NCBI GenBank assembly: GCA_002309255.1
Contig: DBXI01000063.1
Coordinates: 1 to 13,724 of the forward strand
DNA length: 13,724 bases
Direction: 5' to 3'
Origin: Bacteroidales bacterium UBA1216
GTDB taxonomy: Bacteria; Bacteroidota; Bacteroidia; Bacteroidales; Paludibacteraceae
Shown here piece by piece: positions 5,967-12,920 of this stretch. Position numbers and translations under genes: made by a program. Position 1 is the first letter of the stretch. Each line of letters begins with the position of its first letter. Under the pieces are notes generated by a model, which saw nothing but the letters and a program-made list of their open reading frames with translations, was not told the DNA's origin and made no database searches.

Positions 5967-7049
5967 ATGAGTCAGACTGATTCGACATCCCATGCAAAGC
6001 GTACGGTGGCCTCGCGGTTCAAGCCGTCGATGGTCGTATGGCCTATCCTGTTCGGCTTGATAGGTGTGGGCTACATGCTATGGCGCGAGTTACACACCGG
6101 TCTGCCGCATGAGTCGCTGACGCTGAACGACCACTGGTGGGTGTTCGCGCTGCTGGTGGTGCTGTTCACGCTGCTGAAGGATTGCTCAGGCATGTACAGG
6201 CTGCGCGTGATGTCGGGTAAGCCGCTGACGTTCCGGCAGTTGTTCCGCATCAGGATGCTATATGAGTTCACGTCCGCCGTCACGCCATCGGCTGCCGGCG
6301 GTTCGTCGCTGGAGGTACTGTTCATCCACCGCGAGGGTATCAAGATCAGCCGCGCCACCTCGATGACCATCCTGGCGCTTTTTCTGGACGAGATGTTGAT
6401 GATCCTGCTCTTCCCCACTCTGCTACTGCTTATCCCCTACGGCGAGCTGTTCACCACCAACGGCTACTTCCAGTACGGCTACCTATGGGCGTTCATCATC
6501 GGCTACGCCATGAAGTTCGTGTGGGTGACGCTGCTGTTCATCGGGTTGTTCTGCAAGTCGTCGGTGTTCGTGAGCATAGTGAGCTTTGTGTTCAGGCTTA
6601 AGTTCCTGCACAAGTACCGCTACCGTGCACTGCGAACGGCGGTTGAGCTGCGCCAGTGCGCACGCGAGATCCAACACGAGACACTGGGGTTCTGGCTGCG
6701 GATGGTAGTGTCCACCATAGGCATATGGTGCTTCCGATTCATGCTAGCGAACGCGGCTATCATGATCTTCAACCCCCTGTCGGCAGCAGGCAACCTGATG
6801 TGCTTTGCACGACAATATATTTTAGGTATCGTCACGATGATCGTCCCTACCCCTGGCGGCAGCGGCTTTGCCGAAGTAATGTTCGGTGACTTCCTGGTGG
6901 AGTACATCTCGCAAGCGATGTCGATCGTTGTTATCACCTCTATATGGCGACTGATGACGTACTACTACTACCTGGTAGCAGGCGTGATCATCTTGCCGCA
7001 ATGGTTGGGCAGAAGTAAACTAATCCGTAATCGCAATGCAAGCAAGTAA
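5967..7049 (+). CDS. Flippase-like integral membrane protein (LPG-synthase-TM / UPF0104 family)
   Basis: A 360-residue polytopic inner-membrane protein of the family that includes the membrane domain of MprF and YbhN-like proteins, thought to move or handle lipids across the bilayer. Hydrophobic segments are visible at about residues 22-39, 56-71, 132-157, 170-195, 198-210, 243-270, 283-297 and 318-345, with charged loops between. Family motifs are present: TPSAAGG (106-112) in the first half and IVPTPGGSGFAE (292-303) in the second, both well preserved. It lacks the C-terminal cytosolic lysyltransferase domain of full MprF, so aminoacylation of lipids is not expected. Its start is separated from the upstream glycosyltransferase only by the repeat array, and its last 14 bases overlap the next gene, which implies translational coupling. 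Inference: it translocates or holds the glycolipid made by its neighbours. The family call is sure, the substrate unknown. Confidence 0.88.
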   Translation: MSQTDSTSHAKRTVASRFKPSMVVWPILFGLIGVGYMLWRELHTGLPHESLTLNDHWWVFALLVVLFTLLKDCSGMYRLRVMSGKPLTFRQLFRIRMLYEFTSAVTPSAAGGSSLEVLFIHREGIKISRATSMTILALFLDEMLMILLFPTLLLLIPYGELFTTNGYFQYGYLWAFIIGYAMKFVWVTLLFIGLFCKSSVFVSIVSFVFRLKFLHKYRYRALRTAVELRQCAREIQHETLGFWLRMVVSTIGIWCFRFMLANAAIMIFNPLSAAGNLMCFARQYILGIVTMIVPTPGGSGFAEVMFGDFLVEYISQAMSIVVITSIWRLMTYYYYLVAGVIILPQWLGRSKLIRNRNASK

Positions 7050-7812
7050 TATCCTATTCTGCATCTTCAACTACCGTGATGCGCAGAACGCAGAGAATTT
7101 GTATCATGAGTTGAGTGACACCTTTGAGTGCCACATCATCGACGCCGACAGCGGCGAGAAACCCGACGCCTGCGGTGGAGCCACCGTTTACCTACCCAAC
7201 GTATATTACAGTGGGATGATGCATCACGCCATCACGATGGCCAAGGAGGGCGCTTACCCCTACCTGTTCTTTATCTGCTCCGATGTGCGGATGAGTCGTG
7301 AGGCAATAGCCACGCTGAAATCCATCCTGCTGAGCGAGTCGTTCGATGGCGTAGGCGTGTACTGCCCTGCTCACGCAGATGATTCATATACATGGGTGGC
7401 TTGGTCGTACTCGCGCCACAGCGGCGGCAGGCGCAACGTGGCGTTTGCGGAAGGGATGTTAGGGATGTACTGCCATGAGGTGTACAGCCAGCTGGAGCCG
7501 CTGGAGATCAATCCTCACGGCTGGGGATTGGACTTGGTGGCGTGCTTCTATGCGCGGCATTGGGATCTGCGTTGCGAGATTGACGATCGGCTGACGATCA
7601 CTCACCCAAAGGGTGATGTGCATAAGAACACTCTGGCGCGTAACGAGGCGCGCGCCTATCTGATGCGTTATCCGGAAGGTAGAGCTATTCGAAGGTACTG
7701 GGTGGGGTGCTCGATCAGGAACGCAGGCATCCAACTGTTCATCCTGCCGCGCACGTACCGCAAATGGCTGAAGGTGTACCTACCCTTCTACCGATTCTTC
7801 CACAGGCACTGA
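7036..7812 (+). CDS. GT-A-like glycosyltransferase (GT2-type)
   Basis: A 258-residue protein that looks like a compact GT-A glycosyltransferase. Seen directly: a short beta-strand start (NILFCIFNYRDA), IIDADSG at 34-40 where the family has its first nucleotide-binding acidic strand, LFFICSDVRMS (77-87) with SDV in the place of the metal-binding DxD, GWGLDL (162-167) matching the catalytic GWGxD block, and ITHPKG (188-193) with His190 in the place of the late metal-ligand histidine. No signal peptide; the basic, aromatic C-terminus (about residues 215-258) could dock on the membrane. ATG 7036 overlaps the end of the flippase-like gene by 14 bases, typical of coupled genes. It is the last gene of the operon and its TGA (7810-7812) touches the stop of the convergent gene. 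Inference: it adds a further sugar to the lipid started by the gene at 4768. Donor and acceptor unknown. Confidence 0.72.
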   Translation: MQASNILFCIFNYRDAQNAENLYHELSDTFECHIIDADSGEKPDACGGATVYLPNVYYSGMMHHAITMAKEGAYPYLFFICSDVRMSREAIATLKSILLSESFDGVGVYCPAHADDSYTWVAWSYSRHSGGRRNVAFAEGMLGMYCHEVYSQLEPLEINPHGWGLDLVACFYARHWDLRCEIDDRLTITHPKGDVHKNTLARNEARAYLMRYPEGRAIRRYWVGCSIRNAGIQLFILPRTYRKWLKVYLPFYRFFHRH

Positions 7813-8598
7813 TCAGCGCCAGTGATAACCCAAGACAAGTGATACGGATTGAGGATAGATCAGTGCGTCAGCAACCTCCTTACCCTTCATCTCGCTGTAG
7901 AAGCCGGCTATGTCGGACAAGCTGACCTTATACATCGCATTGATCTGCATGCCGAAGGGAAACTCATATCCGGCGGTGAAGCACAGACCGAAGTGATTGT
8001 TATGCAAGGTATAGAGGCGGCTGTAGTCGTAGCCGTCGCCTGTAGGTTTGGTGCCCTCCGAGATAGGGGTATCCACACTCCTATAGCGGTTGGCGATGTT
8101 GGAGGCAAAGGTGAAGTGTGTAAAAAGCCCTCCGCCGAACTGAAAATATCCATGCTGCATGTTGCCGAAGCGCCCTAAGAAATAGACGGGTATCTCCATG
8201 CCGAAAGACCATAGGTGGTTGGCTGAGTCGGTAACGGCGAAGTAGTTCTCGTGCGCCGTGAAGAGCACCTGCGGCTGAATGGAGAAATGCTTGCTCATGC
8301 GAAAATCCAGAAATCCTCCCAGCTCGCCACCTATACGCATATATGAACTCATGGGATGGTGGTTGCGCGTGATGATGAAGTTACTCATGTTTGCGCCAGC
8401 CAGCACACCTCCGGATACCAGTCGGGGCAGTTTCTCCTGATCAAGCGAGTCAAGCATGATCTCAGTGTCCCATGCATCGAACTTCTCCTTGGTTTCGAAC
8501 AGCGACTGCTGCACCGCCTCGGAGCTCGCTAACTTTTGTGCATATATGCCTAAGAAAGGCAGTGCGGCAAGAGCAAGGATGACAAGTGTTCGTTTCAT
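7813..8598 (-). CDS. PorT-like outer-membrane beta-barrel protein
   Basis: A 261-residue secreted protein. The start MKRTLVILALAALPF followed by IYAQ is a clear signal peptide, with likely cleavage after Ala20. This sets the start at ATG 8596-8598 rather than an upstream in-frame ATG at 8670, which would bury the signal and overlap the neighbouring gene. After an acidic, helical stretch of about 40 residues the rest is alternating aromatic/glycine beta-strand sequence (IGGELGGFLDFRMSKHFSI, FGMEIPVYFLG, GYFQFGGGLFTHF, GLCFTAGYEFPFGM) ending in SLVLGYHWR, as expected for an outer-membrane barrel of the PorT / OMP_b-brl type common in Bacteroidota. It lies 26 bases after the DUF5686 gene with no promoter between, so the two are probably co-transcribed. 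The specific function is unknown; the PorT resemblance is to the fold and does not show a type IX secretion role. Confidence 0.8.
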   Translation of the reverse strand: MKRTLVILALAALPFLGIYAQKLASSEAVQQSLFETKEKFDAWDTEIMLDSLDQEKLPRLVSGGVLAGANMSNFIITRNHHPMSSYMRIGGELGGFLDFRMSKHFSIQPQVLFTAHENYFAVTDSANHLWSFGMEIPVYFLGRFGNMQHGYFQFGGGLFTHFTFASNIANRYRSVDTPISEGTKPTGDGYDYSRLYTLHNNHFGLCFTAGYEFPFGMQINAMYKVSLSDIAGFYSEMKGKEVADALIYPQSVSLVLGYHWR

Positions 8599-8624
8599 AG
8601 CAGTATGGATATCGATTGTGTTCA

Positions 8625-11489
8625 CTACAATGAGAATCTGACGGTTACCTTCACGCCGTTTCTGCCCCACCCGCCTATCTTACGGCGTACGTTGATCATC
8701 ACGGGCTCACCGTTCTCGTCAAGCACGGATTGGCCGTTGGCATCGAGCTGCGGCACCTTGTAGGGTAACTCGTAATCGTTGTAGGTGATTCGACGAATGT
8801 AGTCGATGCGAATGAACTTGAAGATGTTCTCAAATCCTGCTGTGATCTCCATATACGGCAGTTTGCCGATAGGCGACGATGTGCGGAAACCGTCTTGTAT
8901 ATACGGCACACCATTGATATAATCGACATTGGCGGCGGCATTCGTGCCGTTGGTGAAGTCCGTATGCGGGAAGTCGTACAATCCGCTGCCCGTCTCCAGG
9001 TAGGGGTTGTTCTTCTTCGTTAGACCGCCGTATATACCCGCAAAGCTCACCACGCCGCGCAGCTTGAGTTTGTTAAGGCCCGGTATGCGGTTGAGGATCC
9101 ATCCCTTGAAGTAGTAGGTTATGTACAGCGATACATACTGATCCATGAGAAACTCCATGGGTTTCATCAGGTTGAACGAGCGCTGCCCGAGCAATATACC
9201 AGTGGATGTGGGCGGTATATGCAGCTTGGTGAACGGCACTGACTGCCAGATTATACCTGTTTGAATACGCGTATCGAGGTGTCCGAATGCAGAGAACCAG
9301 AATCGCTTGTCGAACATGACGTCGGTCTTGTTGTAGAAGAAGCCGTTTCCTCCGTTGTGGCGGTCGTCCAAGTAGCCTATGGTATGCGTGAGCTTGATGG
9401 TAGGTGCATCCTTCTCGATCACCCATGGGCTCTTGATGCCTTCACGATCCATCCCTATGGTCGTACCGGGCGAATATTCGAGGTCAATCACTCCCTCATA
9501 GTTGCGGTACTGACCGATATTGGTCATGCTGTGCGTGTATGTCGTATCCAGCGTAGTGGGATTGATATGCTGCGTATAATCGATGCGATTATAGCGCAGG
9601 GCACCAGCCGCCTCGTTGTTGGAGAAGTCGAACGAGGTGGTGAGCATCAGGTTGTTGCGCCACTCCTTCATATACTCCACCTTGGCGTGGAACACATATT
9701 GCGCGAACGGCATCGTTGGCTTGGATGTAGGGATAGACATAAGGATATTATCTCGGCGCACCACATCGGTGATCTGTCCGGGTTCCTCTACATCGTACTG
9801 CCCCATAAACTGGATATGATGACGAATGCCATCGTAGGGCTGGTTCTTGTGCTTGGCAAAGGTATATACGAACGTGCCGCTGTACTTCGGGCGCAAGTCT
9901 TTGGTGCCGAAGGCAGCGTAGCCACGGAAGAAGATCTGGTCGTGCAAGATGGCCGTGGATGTGCCACCGAAACGCAGACGAACCCCCTCCAGCATGTTCC
10001 AGCTGGCAAAGGTGAAGATACGACCTATGTCAAACTTACTCAGGTACATGAACTCCGCCTTACGGGTAGGTATATATCCCGTGGAAAAGGCATTAGCCGC
10101 CAGGGCGAGGGAATTGAACTTAGGTGTGTTGGTGAACTCACGCACCAGATCCACCACCGAGCTCTCGTACTTGGAGAGCGGCTCAGGACGCATGCTGTCC
10201 GTCCAATATCCTTCAAAGACGAGTGTGGCAGTCGAGTCGTTGACCTCAGGCTCCGCCTCTGCGGGCGCCAAGGCAGAGAAGGTCTCCTTGGGGATTGGTG
10301 TTTCCAAATCCCAGCCGGTGTAGATCTTCGTTTGGCGCGCCAGCATACCGCGCTTGTTATTCCAGATGTAGAACTTAGCGTATGTGGTCGTGCGGTCAGG
10401 TGCCCACAGGCCGTTGTCCAACTGCTTGTAGCTATGCTCGATAGAGAAATTGCTGACGAAGTTCAGGTTGATGTCCGGCGGTATGTTGATTGCATATCGC
10501 TTGATGCGGAACGTGGAGTCGTTTACTATATACAGATGCCCCGTAAAGCCGTAACTCTCGGAGTTAACCGGTACAAACGCCAGGTCAATACACGGATAGC
10601 CGTCCACCATGATCGTATCCATGATGTAGTACTGGTAGAACGTAGTAGCCAAAGTAGATGAGAGCGGCGATACAAATCGGTTGAACAGCAGGTTCATGCT
10701 GTTGTCGTTGATCTCCACATCCTTGAAGATAGCGTTGATGTTCTGCTGGAACGATTCGGATCCAATGACCGACTCTATACCGAAGATGCGCTTCTTGTCC
10801 AGCACTTTCTTCTCGCGGTGCGGCTTGCGCTGGTAATACTCCGTGTTCAGGTGCTCACGCATGCTGACCGTTACGTTCGGATAGACGCCCGTGGTGTCGA
10901 TATACTTCTGCACAAAGCGGAAGTCCTTCCAGAAGGGTTTCTCCCAGTTGACCTTGATGTTATCCAGCGCGAACGACATGCGCGAGTAGGACTGCGCGGT
11001 GTACTGATCCCCCGACTTGACGCAGAACGAGTCCTTGCGGGCTATCACGTTCTGTATCAGCTCTACAGCAGGGTTGCCGCGGCGCTTGTAGTCGCGCTTG
11101 CGGTTCTTGGGCGTAACAACGATATCCTGCAAGCCGTAGACGTCAGGCGTCATCTTCACCTTCACGTCCTTCCGGTTCTGCCCCTTGCGCAGGGTGAGCA
11201 TCTCCGTCTTGAAGCCCAGCATCTGGAAGTTAAGTGTGTTGTAGCCGGCAGTGTTACTGATAGTGAACTTGCCGTCAACATCCGAGGTGGTACCGATCTC
11301 CGAGGCTATCATTCCCTTGTTGGAGGTAGATTTGAGGAAGTAGATCTGCACGAAGGGTAGTGCTTCGCCGGTATCGGCATCCACAACAGTTCCGGATATA
11401 CTGGTACGCTGACTCTGCTCCTGAGCCACAACAGGACTCGATAGCATGAAGCATAGACCAAATAGTATAATTGATAGTGTTCTTTTCAT
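8625..11489 (-). CDS. DUF5686 outer-membrane protein with carboxypeptidase-regulatory-like N-terminus
   Basis: A 954-residue predicted outer-membrane protein of unknown function. It starts with a signal peptide (MKRTLSIILFGLCFMLSS, cleavage likely after PVVA). Residues about 28-112 form a carboxypeptidase-D-regulatory-like beta domain (ISGTVVDADTGEALPFVQIYF, DVDGKFTIS, LGFKTEMLTL), the domain also found at the front of SusC-type receptors. A short link (DIVVTPKNRKRDYKRRGNPAVELIQNVI, in two parts) then leads into the long DUF5686 region, whose last third is beta-barrel-like (many aromatic, glycine-flanked strands) and ends KVTVRFSL. I see no TonB-dependent receptor plug. The start ATG 11487-11489 was chosen because it begins the signal peptide and because the promoter at 11501-11532 lies inside the longer open frame that begins at 11531. 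The mRNA leader is then only about 7 bases. It is followed by the PorT-like gene. Confidence 0.86.
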   Translation of the reverse strand: MKRTLSIILFGLCFMLSSPVVAQEQSQRTSISGTVVDADTGEALPFVQIYFLKSTSNKGMIASEIGTTSDVDGKFTISNTAGYNTLNFQMLGFKTEMLTLRKGQNRKDVKVKMTPDVYGLQDIVVTPKNRKRDYKRRGNPAVELIQNVIARKDSFCVKSGDQYTAQSYSRMSFALDNIKVNWEKPFWKDFRFVQKYIDTTGVYPNVTVSMREHLNTEYYQRKPHREKKVLDKKRIFGIESVIGSESFQQNINAIFKDVEINDNSMNLLFNRFVSPLSSTLATTFYQYYIMDTIMVDGYPCIDLAFVPVNSESYGFTGHLYIVNDSTFRIKRYAINIPPDINLNFVSNFSIEHSYKQLDNGLWAPDRTTTYAKFYIWNNKRGMLARQTKIYTGWDLETPIPKETFSALAPAEAEPEVNDSTATLVFEGYWTDSMRPEPLSKYESSVVDLVREFTNTPKFNSLALAANAFSTGYIPTRKAEFMYLSKFDIGRIFTFASWNMLEGVRLRFGGTSTAILHDQIFFRGYAAFGTKDLRPKYSGTFVYTFAKHKNQPYDGIRHHIQFMGQYDVEEPGQITDVVRRDNILMSIPTSKPTMPFAQYVFHAKVEYMKEWRNNLMLTTSFDFSNNEAAGALRYNRIDYTQHINPTTLDTTYTHSMTNIGQYRNYEGVIDLEYSPGTTIGMDREGIKSPWVIEKDAPTIKLTHTIGYLDDRHNGGNGFFYNKTDVMFDKRFWFSAFGHLDTRIQTGIIWQSVPFTKLHIPPTSTGILLGQRSFNLMKPMEFLMDQYVSLYITYYFKGWILNRIPGLNKLKLRGVVSFAGIYGGLTKKNNPYLETGSGLYDFPHTDFTNGTNAAANVDYINGVPYIQDGFRTSSPIGKLPYMEITAGFENIFKFIRIDYIRRITYNDYELPYKVPQLDANGQSVLDENGEPVMINVRRKIGGWGRNGVKVTVRFSL

Positions 11490-11500
11490 AAAATAGCCTA

Positions 11501-11532
11501 CAAAGATACAACTTTTTTCCCATATTTGCAAA
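11501..11532 (-). promoter_or_regulatory. Promoter of the DUF5686-barrel operon
   Basis: On the minus strand TTTG (11532-11529), 20 bases, then TATCTTTG (11508-11501). The -33 box lies in the 14-bp perfect palindrome ATATTTGCAAATAT (11522-11535). The expected start near 11496 is only about 7 bases before the ATG, so the message is almost leaderless. Confidence 0.87.
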
Positions 11533-11556
11533 TATTTTCATTTTTCTTGCATAATA

Positions 11557-11588
11557 TTTGCATTTTTCAACAATTTTTCGTAACTTTG
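11557..11588 (+). promoter_or_regulatory. Promoter of kbl
   Basis: TTTG (11557-11560), 20 bases, then TAACTTTG (11581-11588). Start expected near 11594, about 50 bases before the kbl ATG. Back to back with the DUF5686 promoter; the two -33 boxes are 24 bases apart, so the two could share upstream contacts. Confidence 0.87.
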
Positions 11589-11612
11589 CATTCGCAAATA
11601 GCCCCAAACGCG

Positions 11613-11640
11613 AAATCATAAATTATAAATCATAAATCAG
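11613..11640. repeat. 7-bp tandem repeat array, 4 units, kbl leader
   Basis: AAATCAT (11613), AAATTAT (11620), AAATCAT (11627) and AAATCAG (11634) in exact 7-base register, ending five bases before the kbl ATG. It makes up over half of the expected kbl 5' untranslated region. No Shine-Dalgarno-like sequence is visible there, which is normal for Bacteroidota, where A-rich leaders are typical. Confidence 0.82.
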
Positions 11641-11645
11641 TAACC

Positions 11646-12845
11646 ATGTACACGAAATTTCAAGAACACTTACAATCCGAGTTGCAGCAGATAGAAGCTG
11701 CAGGGTTGTACAAACGCGAACGTGTAATTGTGAGCCCTCAATCGTCGGGTATAGCAGTTGCAGCCGCGGGCGGTGAGACAGCGGTGATTAACTTCTGCGC
11801 GAACAATTACCTTGGCCTGGCCGACAATGCCGAGCTGATTGCCGCAGCCAAGGACTGCATGGACAGCCGTGGTTACGGTATGGCGAGTGTGCGCTTCATC
11901 TGCGGCACACAGGATACGCACAAGCAACTGGAAAAAGCTATCTCCGAGTTCTTCGGCACGGAGGACACCATTCTTTACGCTTCGTGCTTCGACGCCAACG
12001 GCGGACTGTTCGAACCGCTGCTGACCGCCGATGACGCGATTATCTCCGACGCGCTGAACCACGCCTCGATTATCGACGGCGTGCGTCTGTGCAAAGCCGT
12101 GCGTTACCGCTACGCCAACGGTGACATGCAGGACCTGGAGAAGCAGCTGCAGGCCGCACAGGCGCAGCGCTTCCGCATCATCGCCACCGACGGCGTGTTC
12201 TCCATGGACGGCAACGTGTGCCCGCTGGACAAGATATACGAACTTGCGCAGAAGTACGACGCAATGGTGATGGTGGACGAGAGCCACTCGGCTGGCGTGG
12301 TGGGCAAGACCGGTCACGGCGTGACCGAGCGCTACAACCTCCGCGGAAAGATAGAGGTCATCACCGGCACGCTGGGCAAGGCGTTCGGCGGCAGTGTCGG
12401 AGGCTTCACCACGGGCAGGAAGGAGATTATCGACCTGCTGCGCCAGCGCAGCCGTCCGTACCTATTCAGCAACTCCCTCCCCCCGATGATCGCTGCTGCC
12501 GGACTGAAGACGCTGGAGATACTCACGCGCAGCAACGAACTGCAGGACCGTCTGCACGGCAACACCGACTACTTCATCGGCAAGATGAAAGCCGCAGGGT
12601 TCGATATCAAGCCTACGGAGAGCGCCATCTGCGCCGTCATGCTGTACGACGCCAAGCTCAGCCAGGATTTTGCGGCGGAGCTGCAGAAGGAGGGCATCTA
12701 CGTCACGGGCTTCTACTACCCTGTCGTACCGAAGGATCAGGCGCGTATCCGCGTTCAGGTGAGTGCCGCCCATACGCGCGAGCATCTGGACCGCGGCGTG
12801 AACGCGTTCATCAAGGTGGGCAGACAGCTCGGCGTGCTCAAATAA
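11646..12845 (+). CDS. kbl: 2-amino-3-ketobutyrate coenzyme A ligase (glycine C-acetyltransferase)
   Basis: A PLP enzyme of the alpha-oxoamine synthase family that cleaves 2-amino-3-ketobutyrate with CoA to glycine and acetyl-CoA, the second step of threonine breakdown through threonine dehydrogenase. At 399 residues it is full length and matches the E. coli enzyme in long blocks: INFCANNYLGLA, GMASVRFICGTQD, SCFDANGGLFE, ISDALNHASIIDGVRLCKA, IATDGVFSMDG, and near the end LQKEGIYVTGFYYPVVPK. The PLP lysine is Lys245 in TGTLGKAFGG, with Asp211 and His214 in VDESHSAG for cofactor binding. The close match separates it from serine palmitoyltransferase and BioF relatives. It has its own promoter and terminator, so it is a single-gene transcript. 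The dehydrogenase (tdh) that usually works with it is not in this window. The middle of the gene is richer in G+C than the glycosyltransferase operon. Confidence 0.96.
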   Translation: MYTKFQEHLQSELQQIEAAGLYKRERVIVSPQSSGIAVAAAGGETAVINFCANNYLGLADNAELIAAAKDCMDSRGYGMASVRFICGTQDTHKQLEKAISEFFGTEDTILYASCFDANGGLFEPLLTADDAIISDALNHASIIDGVRLCKAVRYRYANGDMQDLEKQLQAAQAQRFRIIATDGVFSMDGNVCPLDKIYELAQKYDAMVMVDESHSAGVVGKTGHGVTERYNLRGKIEVITGTLGKAFGGSVGGFTTGRKEIIDLLRQRSRPYLFSNSLPPMIAAAGLKTLEILTRSNELQDRLHGNTDYFIGKMKAAGFDIKPTESAICAVMLYDAKLSQDFAAELQKEGIYVTGFYYPVVPKDQARIRVQVSAAHTREHLDRGVNAFIKVGRQLGVLK

Positions 12846-12866
12846 AATTGAACAATATATATAGAG

Positions 12867-12904
12867 AATGTCCCCTAAAGCATTTGCTCTCAGGGACATT
12901 TTCA
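12867..12904 (+). terminator. Terminator hairpin after kbl
   Basis: AATGTCCC (12867-12874) pairs with GGGACATT (12893-12900). A small inner stem AGC/GCT around ATTT lies within the 18-base loop, and TTTTC follows from the stem end. It starts 21 bases after the kbl stop and lies in the gap between kbl and the convergent glutamate dehydrogenase gene. The plus-strand T run is short; the minus side has none, so it suits kbl better. Confidence 0.62.
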
Positions 12905-12920
12905 GTTATAAGTGAACAGA

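Noticed and set aside
8599..8624. A promoter or repeat array between the DUF5686 gene and the PorT-like gene
   Set aside because: The 26-base gap holds no TAnnTTTG box and no 7-8-bp periodicity.
9261..10661. A 466-codon open frame on the plus strand
   Set aside because: It lies wholly opposite the DUF5686 gene, which has a signal peptide, domain structure and promoter. The antisense frame has none of these.
11646..12845. Serine palmitoyltransferase (sphingolipid synthesis), which would fit a glycolipid theme
   Set aside because: The sequence follows E. coli 2-amino-3-ketobutyrate CoA ligase almost block for block, including the substrate-side segments, so kbl is the clear call.
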